6,910 bases of DNA from Reyranella sp. (GTDB taxonomy: Bacteria > Pseudomonadota > Alphaproteobacteria > Reyranellales > Reyranellaceae). Shown here piece by piece: positions 1 through 5,072 of the stretch. Below the pieces are notes generated by a model. That model saw only the letters and a program-made list of their open reading frames with translations, was not told where the DNA came from and did not search any database. The stretch spans positions 1 to 6,910 of the forward strand of contig SCVT01000039.1 in assembly GCA_004296815.1 (NCBI GenBank), in the 5' to 3' direction. The position numbers were made by a program, and so were the translations under genes. How positions within the stretch are numbered: position 1 is the stretch's first letter; the number at the start of each line of letters is the position of its first letter.

Positions 1-1
1 C

Positions 2-172
2 GGCAGCTTCTTCGGCGGCTGGGGCGGCGGGCGCCTGTTCGACCTGCAGGGCAACTACGACCTGATGTGGTGGATCTCGATCGCCTTGGGCATCGTCTCG
101 GCGCTGCTGCACTGGCCGATCGTCGAGGAGAAGCTCGCGCGACCCGCGGCGCCGGTGGCGCAGCCGGCATGA
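2..172 (+). CDS. MFS transporter, C-terminal fragment (partial at window start)
   Basis: This is an open frame running in from the left edge and ending at TGA 170-172, giving 56 visible residues. It reads as a glycine-rich loop (GSFFGGWGGGRLFD), then NYDLMWW, then a hydrophobic stretch of about 18 residues (WISIALGIVSALLHWPIV), then a short polar, Ala/Pro-rich tail. A 'GGxxFDxxGxYDxMWW' segment leading into the last transmembrane helix is common at the end of major facilitator superfamily transporters, so I read this as helix 12 plus the cytoplasmic tail of an inner-membrane carrier. The substrate cannot be told from this fragment. The stop overlaps the start of the next gene by ATGA, which implies co-translation. 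The fragment is too short to exclude another polytopic membrane protein. Confidence 0.7.
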   Translation, partial: GSFFGGWGGGRLFDLQGNYDLMWWISIALGIVSALLHWPIVEEKLARPAAPVAQPA

Positions 173-306
173 CCGGAAGCTGGCAATCCCTGATCCTCTG
201 GGGAGTTGCCAGCCTGGTCGTGGCCGCGACGGCCGTGTCGTTCGTCCTGTGGGGACTGAACGGCCCGGCCTATCTCGTGGATCTGATCGCGGCCTACTGC
301 CTCTAG
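169..306 (+). CDS. small single-helix membrane protein, 45 aa, function unknown
   Basis: This small gene starts at the ATG of an ATGA overlap with the transporter stop and ends at TAG 304-306. An in-frame ATG exists upstream at 67, but starting there would add 34 Arg/Ala-rich residues read out of frame across the transporter, so I prefer 169. The product begins MTGSWQSLILWG. It has one clear hydrophobic segment at about residues 7-30 and a second, moderately hydrophobic C-terminal end (AYLVDLIAAYCL) with a cysteine next to the last residue. There are almost no charged residues (one Asp, no Lys or Arg), so topology is hard to predict. I do not recognise a family. The overlap suggests it is made together with the transporter and could be a small accessory subunit of it. 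That is inference from position only. Its stop is 1 base from the stop of the convergent hslU. Confidence 0.6.
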   Translation: MTGSWQSLILWGVASLVVAATAVSFVLWGLNGPAYLVDLIAAYCL

Positions 307-307
307 C

Positions 308-1618
308 TCAGAGAACGAACTTCGAGAGGTCGGCGTTCTTGGCGAGCTCGCTCACATGGGCCCGCACATAGGCTGCGTCGATCTCGATCTTCGAGCCCGG
401 CTTGTCGGAGGCGGTGAAGCTGATCTCCTCGAGCAGCTTCTCCATCACGGTGTGCAGGCGGCGGGCGCCGATATTCTCGACCGTCTCGTTGATGTCGGCC
501 GACAGCCGCGCCAGCTCGTCGATCGCGTCGGGCTTGAACTCGAGCTCGACCTTCTCGGTCGCCAGCAGCGCCTTGTACTGTTTGACCAGGCTCGCTTCCG
601 GCTCGGTCAGGATGCGGCGGAAATCCTCCTGGTTGAGCGAAGCCAGGCTCACCCGAATCGGCAGGCGACCCTGCAGCTCGGGCAGCATGTCCGAGGGCTT
701 GGCGAGGTGGAAGGCGCCGGAGCAGATGAACAGTACATGGTCGGTCTTCACCGGCCCGTGCTTGGTGTTCACCGTCGTGCCCTCGATCAGCGGCAGCAGG
801 TCGCGCTGCACGCCCTCGCGGGAGACGTCGCCGCCGCCGCGGAACTCCGAGCGCGCGGTGATCTTGTCGATCTCGTCGATGAAGACGATGCCGTTCTGCT
901 CGACCATCTCGCGCGCCTCGCGGACCACGCGCTCCTGGTCCAGGAGCTTGTCGCTCTCCTCGCGCAGCAGCGTCTGGTGGCTGTCGGCCACGCTCATCTT
1001 GCGTTTCTTGGTACGCCCGCCGAACGCCTTGCCCAGCATGTCGCCGATATTGATCATGCCGACCGAGGCGCCGGGCTGGCCGGGGACCTCGAACTGCATG
1101 GGCGCGCCGGAGTCGGCCACCTCGACCTCGATCTCGCGGTCGTTCAGCTCGCCGGCACGCAGCTTGTGGCGGAAGCGCAGCCGCGTCTCCTCGCTGGCGT
1201 TGGGGCCGCAGAGCGCGTCGATCACCCGGTCCTCGGCTGCGAGCTCGGCCTTGGCGCGCACGTCCTTGCGGAGCTGCTCCTTGGCCATCTCGAGCGCGGC
1301 CTCCATGAGGTCGCGCGCGATCTGCTCGACGTCGCGGCCGACATAGCCGACCTCGGTGAACTTGGTGGCCTCGACCTTAAGGAAGGGCGCGTTGGCGAGT
1401 TTGGCGAGGCGCCGCGCGATCTCGGTCTTGCCGCAGCCGGTCGGCCCGATCATCAGGATGTTCTTCGGCAGCACCTCCTCGCGCAGCCCCTCGGGGAGCT
1501 GCAGGCGGCGCCAGCGGTTGCGGAGCGCGATAGCCACGGCGCGCTTGGCGTCCTGCTGGCCGACGATGTGCTTGTCGAGCTCGGAGACGATCTCGCGGGG
1601 GGAAAAGTCGTTGCCCAT
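308..1618 (-). CDS. hslU: HslU (ClpY), ATPase and unfoldase subunit of the HslUV protease
   Basis: HslU is the AAA+ hexamer that unfolds substrates and threads them into the HslV peptidase in the cytoplasm. The 436 residues align almost end to end with E. coli HslU (443 aa). The sequence shows the N-terminal [16 protein letters not shown]; Walker A GPTGCGKT at 58-65; the pore-loop GYVG at 91-94; a variable intermediate (I) domain at about 110-230; Walker B IVFIDEID at 244-251; the ELQGRLPIR segment with the arginine-finger candidate R318; the sensor-2 motif ENIGARRLH around R386/R387; and the C-terminal SKFVL, the tail that inserts into HslV and activates it. All key residues are present. Position 62 of Walker A is Cys where E. 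coli has Val. The start lies 2 bases after the hslV stop and has only a weak Shine-Dalgarno, so translational coupling is likely. Confidence 0.98.
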   Translation of the reverse strand: MGNDFSPREIVSELDKHIVGQQDAKRAVAIALRNRWRRLQLPEGLREEVLPKNILMIGPTGCGKTEIARRLAKLANAPFLKVEATKFTEVGYVGRDVEQIARDLMEAALEMAKEQLRKDVRAKAELAAEDRVIDALCGPNASEETRLRFRHKLRAGELNDREIEVEVADSGAPMQFEVPGQPGASVGMINIGDMLGKAFGGRTKKRKMSVADSHQTLLREESDKLLDQERVVREAREMVEQNGIVFIDEIDKITARSEFRGGGDVSREGVQRDLLPLIEGTTVNTKHGPVKTDHVLFICSGAFHLAKPSDMLPELQGRLPIRVSLASLNQEDFRRILTEPEASLVKQYKALLATEKVELEFKPDAIDELARLSADINETVENIGARRLHTVMEKLLEEISFTASDKPGSKIEIDAAYVRAHVSELAKNADLSKFVL

Positions 1619-1620
1619 GC

Positions 1621-2184
1621 TCAGAGTTTTTCGATGACCAGGTTGTGGTTGGTGTAGACGCAGATGTCGGCCGCGATCTTCATCGCCTTGCGGGCGATCG
1701 CCTCGGCATCAAGGCCGTCGACGTCGATCAGCGCGCGGGCGGCGGACAGCGCATAGTTGCCGCCCGAGCCGATGGCGATGATGCCGCCCTCGGGCTCCAG
1801 CACGTCGCCCGTGCCCGACAGCAGCAGCGAGACGTCCTTGTCGGCCACCGCCATCATCGCCTCGAGGCGGCGCAGGTAGCGGTCGGTACGCCAGTCCTTG
1901 GCAAGCTCGATGGCGGCGCGCAGGAGCTGGCCGGGATGGCGCTCCAGCTTCGCTTCCAGCCGCTCGAAGAGCGTGAAGGCATCGGCCGTGGCGCCGGCGA
2001 AGCCCGCGATGATCTGGCCGTTGCCGAGCCGCCGGACCTTCTTGGCGTTGCCCTTGACGATGGTCTGGCCCATCGACACCTGGCCGTCGCCGGCCATGAC
2101 GACCTGGTCGCCCTTGCGCACGGAGAGGATGGTCGTGGCATGCCAGCCAGGACCGGATGGGCTGTCTGATTGTGCGGAAAGCAT
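1621..2184 (-). CDS. hslV: HslV (ClpQ), peptidase subunit of the HslUV protease
   Basis: HslV is the proteasome-like N-terminal threonine peptidase that forms a double hexameric ring capped by HslU. The 187 residues match E. coli HslV throughout, but a 16-residue leader (ending GPGWHA) precedes the TTILSVRK that starts the mature protein. Counting from E. coli numbering, the catalytic Thr1 is T17, the catalytic Lys33 is K49 (in NAKKVRRL), Asp17 is D33 (AGDGQ) and Ser124 is S140 (IAIGSGG). The family signature [21 protein letters not shown] is at about 95-115. The leader must be removed to free T17. Such leaders are usual in alphaproteobacterial HslV. No alternative ATG, GTG or TTG lies between 2184 and the catalytic Thr, so this start is the only one possible. 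hslV is first in the operon, with a heat-shock-type promoter just upstream. Confidence 0.98.
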   Translation of the reverse strand: MLSAQSDSPSGPGWHATTILSVRKGDQVVMAGDGQVSMGQTIVKGNAKKVRRLGNGQIIAGFAGATADAFTLFERLEAKLERHPGQLLRAAIELAKDWRTDRYLRRLEAMMAVADKDVSLLLSGTGDVLEPEGGIIAIGSGGNYALSAARALIDVDGLDAEAIARKAMKIAADICVYTNHNLVIEKL

Positions 2185-2260
2185 GGGCCCTAAATAGGCA
2201 TTCGGGGGAACAAATCAATCGCCGCCTCGGCGGCCGCACGGCTCGTGCTAACGTCCGCCC
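2185..2260. promoter_or_regulatory. divergent intergenic region between hslV and the DadA-like gene
   Basis: These 76 bases are the only non-coding stretch longer than 20 bases in the window, so they must hold control signals for both directions. Besides the hslV promoter candidate, there is a perfect inverted repeat GCCGCC-TC-GGCGGC at 2221-2234. Its 2-base loop is too tight for a good RNA hairpin, so it would be a protein-binding site if it is anything. There is also a TGCTAACGT element at 2246-2254 just before the rightward ATG. It resembles an extended -10 (TGnTAnnnT) and ends 6 bases before the ATG at 2261. I see no good -35 for it and no strong Shine-Dalgarno for the rightward gene. Confidence 0.4.
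2192..2219 (-). promoter_or_regulatory. probable RpoH (sigma-32) heat-shock promoter of hslVU
   Basis: Read on the minus strand, this region gives ATTG (2219-2216), a 17-base spacer (2215-2199), then CCTATTTAGG beginning at 2198. The published alphaproteobacterial heat-shock consensus, as I recall it, is CTTG-N17/18-CYTATnTnnG. This site matches every specified position of the -10 part and three of four in the -35 part. hslVU belongs to the heat-shock regulon in other proteobacteria, which supports the call. The same bases could be read as a weak housekeeping promoter (TTGATT, 16 bases, TATTTA). The -10 ends only 7 bases before the hslV ATG, so transcription would begin at or very near the start codon. 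Confidence 0.55.
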
Positions 2261-3517
2261 ATGAGTGACCCTACCAGTGATCCCGTCATCGTCATTGGCG
2301 CCGGCATCGTCGGCGCCGCCACCGCCCGTGCCCTGCAGCGGTCCGGCCACAGCGTCACCCTGGTCGACAGCGCCGAGCCCGGCAACGCGACCTCCTTCGG
2401 CAATGCCGGCTTCCTGTCGCTCGACAGCCTGATCCCGCTCGCCCGGCCCGCGACCCTGAAGAAGGTGCCGCAGATGCTGATGGACCGGACGGGGCCGCTC
2501 ACCCTGCACCGTCCCAGCATCCCCGCCCTGCTGCCGTGGATGGCGCGCTTTGCGCTGGCGGCGATGAACCCGGCCGAGGTGCAGAAGGGCAAGGATTCAT
2601 TCAAGCCGCTGATGCTGGAGGCCGACATCGCCTGGAAGGCCGAGATCCAGGCCTCCGGCCTCGGCGAGCTGTTCCAGACCAAGGGCGCGCTCTACGTCTA
2701 CGAGAGCGAGGCCTCGTTCCAGGGCACCGACGAGATGCGCGGCCTGCAGGCCGGCAAGGGCACCGAGTTCGAGATCGTCGACGGCAACCGCGCCCGCGAG
2801 ATCGCGCCGGGCCTCAGCCCGACCATCGTGCGCGGCATCTTCTATCCGAAGGGCTCGCACACCATCAATCCGCACAAGGTCGTCACCACGCTCGCCGAGC
2901 GCTTCACGGCCGAGGGCGGCACGATCGTGCGCGGCCGCGTGCGCGGCTTCGGCCGCGACGGCGATCGCGTCACTTCGGTACGGCTCACCGACAGCGAGCT
3001 GCCGGCCAAGGCGGTGGTAATCGCCGCGGGCCGCGCCTCCGGCGAGCTGACGCGGCTCCTCGGCTTCAACGCGCCGCTGGTCGCTGAGCGCGGCTATCAC
3101 GTCATGCTGGCGCCGGACAATGTGCGCTTCGATCTGCCGGTGAGCCCGCCAGACCGCGGCCTGTTCTTCACGCCGATGCAGGAGGGCGTGCGCCTCGCCG
3201 GAACCGTCGAGCTGGCGGCGCCGCACCAGCCGCCGTCCTGGCATCGTGCCGATCTCCTGGTGAAGCACTTCAAGGACGTCTTCCCCGGCGCCGGCGGCGA
3301 GGAGCGCAGCCGCTGGATCGGCGAGCGACCGACCTTGCCCGACTACCGGCCGGCGATCGGCCGCGCCCCGCGCCTGGCCAACGTCTATTGTGGTTACGGC
3401 CACCAGCATCTCGGCCTGACGCTCGCCACTGCGACGGGCCGCCTGATCGCGCGGCAGATGGAAGGCGAGGCCTTGCCGTCCGCGCTCGCCGCCTGCGATC
3501 CCGGCCGCTTCGGCTAG
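2261..3517 (+). CDS. DadA-like FAD-dependent D-amino-acid dehydrogenase / oxidoreductase
   Basis: This is a DAO-superfamily flavoprotein (COG0665, DadA type) of 418 residues, close to the usual length of DadA (about 430). Residues 9-18 (VIVIGAGIVG) hold the GxGxxG dinucleotide fold, and D36 ends the second strand, where it would bind the FAD ribose. TSFGNAGFLS at 45-54 corresponds to the 'AANAGQIS' segment of DadA. VVIAAGRASGEL at 252-263 is the second FAD-contact region. The C-terminal RWIGERPTLPDYRPAIG (351-367) and GYGHQHLGLTLATATGRLIA (378-397) close the FAD site and are typical of the family. Such enzymes oxidise D-amino acids or other secondary or primary amines, passing electrons to the respiratory chain or O2. 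The true substrate cannot be read from sequence. No signal peptide is visible. The start has a poor Shine-Dalgarno but the reading frame begins right at the FAD fold. The GFA-fold gene follows after 5 bases. Confidence 0.88.
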   Translation: MSDPTSDPVIVIGAGIVGAATARALQRSGHSVTLVDSAEPGNATSFGNAGFLSLDSLIPLARPATLKKVPQMLMDRTGPLTLHRPSIPALLPWMARFALAAMNPAEVQKGKDSFKPLMLEADIAWKAEIQASGLGELFQTKGALYVYESEASFQGTDEMRGLQAGKGTEFEIVDGNRAREIAPGLSPTIVRGIFYPKGSHTINPHKVVTTLAERFTAEGGTIVRGRVRGFGRDGDRVTSVRLTDSELPAKAVVIAAGRASGELTRLLGFNAPLVAERGYHVMLAPDNVRFDLPVSPPDRGLFFTPMQEGVRLAGTVELAAPHQPPSWHRADLLVKHFKDVFPGAGGEERSRWIGERPTLPDYRPAIGRAPRLANVYCGYGHQHLGLTLATATGRLIARQMEGEALPSALAACDPGRFG

Positions 3518-3522
3518 GCGGC

Positions 3523-3918
3523 ATGCTCGCGGGCAAGTGCTACTGCGGCGCGGTGGCGTATGCCGTCGCCGACGAGTTCATCTACGCGCTCAATTGCCAC
3601 TGCTCGGGCTGTCGCCGCGTGACCGGCTCAGCTTTCAAGCCGTTCGCCGGCATCGCGCGCGACAAGCTCGCGCTCACCAAGGGCGCCGACGGGCTGCTGA
3701 TCTATGGCAAGCCGGACAATCACGACGCTCACTGCAAAAGCTGCGGCTCGCTTCTCTACTCGGTGGTCCGCGGCGGCGCCTTCGTGCACGTGACGCTCGG
3801 CACCCTGGTCGATGCACCGACGATCCGCCCCACTGCGCACATCTTCGTCGGCTCCAAGGCGCCGTGGTGCACCATCACCGACGACCTGCCGCAGCACGAC
3901 GGGCACATCCCCGGCTAG
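3523..3918 (+). CDS. GFA/CENP-V family zinc protein
   Basis: This is a 131-residue protein of the glutathione-dependent formaldehyde-activating (GFA)/CENP-V fold. It has the full set of zinc cysteines: C6-x-C8 (KCYCGAV), C25-x-C27-xx-C30 (NCHCSGC) and C71-xx-C74 (HCKSCGS). In the structurally studied Gfa of Paracoccus, the first and last pairs form a structural zinc site and the middle CxCxxC a second site linked to glutathione or substrate binding. The same pattern is complete here. The family name overstates what is known: most members have no proven role in formaldehyde metabolism. I chose ATG 3523 because the first zinc motif begins 5 residues later. An in-frame ATG at 3388 would overlap the upstream gene by 130 bases and add residues unlike the family. 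It is probably co-transcribed with the DadA-like gene 5 bases upstream. Its stop shares CTAG with the convergent gene. Confidence 0.87.
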   Translation: MLAGKCYCGAVAYAVADEFIYALNCHCSGCRRVTGSAFKPFAGIARDKLALTKGADGLLIYGKPDNHDAHCKSCGSLLYSVVRGGAFVHVTLGTLVDAPTIRPTAHIFVGSKAPWCTITDDLPQHDGHIPG

Positions 3919-4658
3919 CCGCCGTATTGCAGCAGCGTTTCGCCGTTCTGCTTGAGCCAGGCCTGCGGCGGCTCGATCGGGCCGTCGCAGAGCGCACGCG
4001 CCAGCGCCCAGAAGCGCGGACCGTGATTCAGATGCACGAGATGGGCGACCTCGTGCGCCACCAGATAGTCGAGCACCTCGGGCGGGGCGAGCACCAGTCG
4101 CCAGGAGAAGGACATCGCACCGTCCGGCCCGCAGCTTCCCCAGCGCGAGCGCGTGTCGCGCACGGTGATGCGCTTGACGGCCCGCTCGGCCTGTTGCGCC
4201 TTGGCATGGACCAGCGGCACGAGTTGCGCCTTGAGTTCGGCCGTCAGCCAGTCCTTCAACCGCCGCTGCAGATGCTCGGCCCGGCCTGCGACGTGGATTT
4301 CGCCGCCCTCCTGCCAGACCGCTCCCCGCCGGTCGGGACGGTGGCGGACGCGATGCGGGACGCCGAACAGCGGCACGTCGGCGCCGTCGACGAAGGGCCG
4401 CGATTGCGGCAGCCGCTTCAGCCGCGCGGCGATCCAGCCGGCCTGCGCTGCGGCGAAGCCCAGCGCCGTGCCGCGCGCCATGCGCAAGGGCGCCGTCAGC
4501 ACGATCCGGCGGTTGGCGGGGTCGACGCGCAGCGAGGCCCGGCGCGACCGCGCATTGCGCACGAAGGTCACGGGCAGCGTATCTCCGGCATGAGCAATGG
4601 TCAGTTGCTCGGGCTCGGGCGCCGCTTTAGGCAGGAATCGACTGAACCAGGACGACAT
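3915..4658 (-). CDS. YgjP/COG1451 family zinc-dependent hydrolase (M48/SprT-like fold)
   Basis: This 247-residue protein has the hallmarks of the YgjP family (COG1451, formerly DUF45). They are RxSRxxSLRV-like residues near the start (RNARSRRASLRV, 34-45), TRSRWGSC at 169-176, then the zinc motif HEVAH at 202-206 (H202, E203, H206) with the third ligand H212 in NHGPRFW. Family members are annotated as putative metallopeptidases. The E. coli relative has been described as a metal-dependent nucleoside triphosphate (UTP) pyrophosphatase, which I recall but cannot check here, so the substrate is uncertain. It looks soluble and cytoplasmic with no signal peptide. There is no visible Shine-Dalgarno upstream of ATG 4658, and only 17 bases separate this start from the preferred start of the divergent gene at 4676. 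Its stop overlaps the stop of the GFA-fold gene by 4 bases. Confidence 0.85.
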   Translation of the reverse strand: MSSWFSRFLPKAAPEPEQLTIAHAGDTLPVTFVRNARSRRASLRVDPANRRIVLTAPLRMARGTALGFAAAQAGWIAARLKRLPQSRPFVDGADVPLFGVPHRVRHRPDRRGAVWQEGGEIHVAGRAEHLQRRLKDWLTAELKAQLVPLVHAKAQQAERAVKRITVRDTRSRWGSCGPDGAMSFSWRLVLAPPEVLDYLVAHEVAHLVHLNHGPRFWALARALCDGPIEPPQAWLKQNGETLLQYGG

Positions 4659-4665
4659 TTCGGAT

Positions 4666-4670
4666 GGGAG
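4666..4670 (+). promoter_or_regulatory. ribosome binding site choosing ATG 4676
   Basis: GGGAG lies 5 bases upstream of the ATG at 4676. It overlaps the alternative in-frame ATG at 4664, which has no Shine-Dalgarno of its own. This favours 4676 as the true start of the CMD-family gene. Confidence 0.6.
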
Positions 4671-4675
4671 ACGAC

Positions 4676-5071
4676 ATGAGCGAACAGCAGGCGCACAAGA
4701 CCCTGAGCGACGCGGGACGGAAGGTCCTCGCCGAGGTGCTGGGTGAATCCTATCTCGCGCGGCGCGACGCGACCAACAACGATTTCTGGGGGCCCGTCCG
4801 CGCCTTTTCCGAGGAGTTCGCCTACGCCTCGCTGTGGACCCGCGACGGTCTCGACCGCAAGCAGCGCAGCATGATCACCGTGGCCATGCTCTGCGCCCTG
4901 AACCGCCCGCACGAGCTCAAGATCCATCTCGTGGGCGCGCTGAACAACGGCTGCAGCAAGACCGAGCTGCGCGAGATCTTCACCCACGCCATCGCCTATT
5001 GCGGCTTCCCGGCCGCCATCGACGCGATGCGCGTCGCCGAGGAAGCGCTGAAGGAACAGGGGAAGTTCTGA
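4676..5071 (+). CDS. carboxymuconolactone decarboxylase (CMD) family protein, PcaC-like
   Basis: This 131-residue, all-helical protein of the CMD/AhpD family is close in length to PcaC (about 130 aa). The family core spans about 35-120: FWGPVRAFSEEFAYASLWTR, then SMITVAMLCALNRPHELKIH and the GALNNG segment at 87-92, then an ending like AIAYCGFPAAIDAMRVAEEAL. The RPHEL...H..GALNNG pattern is that of gamma-carboxymuconolactone decarboxylases, which act in the protocatechuate branch of the beta-ketoadipate pathway. No other pathway gene is nearby, so a different small-molecule reaction is equally likely. There is no AhpD-type CxxC redox pair; the three cysteines C73, C93 and C109 are isolated. 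A start at 4664 (135 aa) is possible, but 4676 has the better Shine-Dalgarno. The class V PLP enzyme follows after 1 base, so the two form an operon and may act on the same substrate. Confidence 0.85.
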   Translation: MSEQQAHKTLSDAGRKVLAEVLGESYLARRDATNNDFWGPVRAFSEEFAYASLWTRDGLDRKQRSMITVAMLCALNRPHELKIHLVGALNNGCSKTELREIFTHAIAYCGFPAAIDAMRVAEEALKEQGKF

Positions 5072-5072
5072 C

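Noticed and set aside
300..337. Possible terminator between the small membrane protein and hslU (CCTCT ... AGAGG)
   Set aside because: The 5-bp arms are separated by over 20 bases and have no T-run. Too weak to call.
356..1657. A 433-codon plus-strand open frame opposite hslU, with other long frames at 402-1346 and 1645-2169
   Set aside because: These are antisense to the clear hslU and hslV genes. Long antisense frames are expected in GC-rich coding DNA. The translations are Leu/Ala/Arg/Gly/His-rich with no recognisable domain.
1709..2509. A minus-strand open frame of 266 codons crossing the divergent promoter region
   Set aside because: It runs out of frame through hslV and antisense to the DadA-like gene. 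Arg/His-rich low-complexity product; the real genes explain this DNA.
3388..3522. Upstream start for the GFA-fold protein (176 aa)
   Set aside because: It would overlap the DadA-like gene by 130 bases and add Arg/Pro-rich residues. The family's first zinc motif begins 5 residues after ATG 3523.
4600..4663. Promoter for the CMD-family gene (TTGCTC and TTTAGG elements)
   Set aside because: Poor match to any consensus and wrong spacing. A promoter must exist somewhere upstream, but I cannot place it.
3537..4679. A 380-codon plus-strand open frame across the GFA-fold gene and the YgjP-like gene
   Set aside because: It is a frame shadow of the first gene and antisense to the second. Its product is Arg/Pro-rich with no domain, while both overlapped genes have complete zinc motifs.
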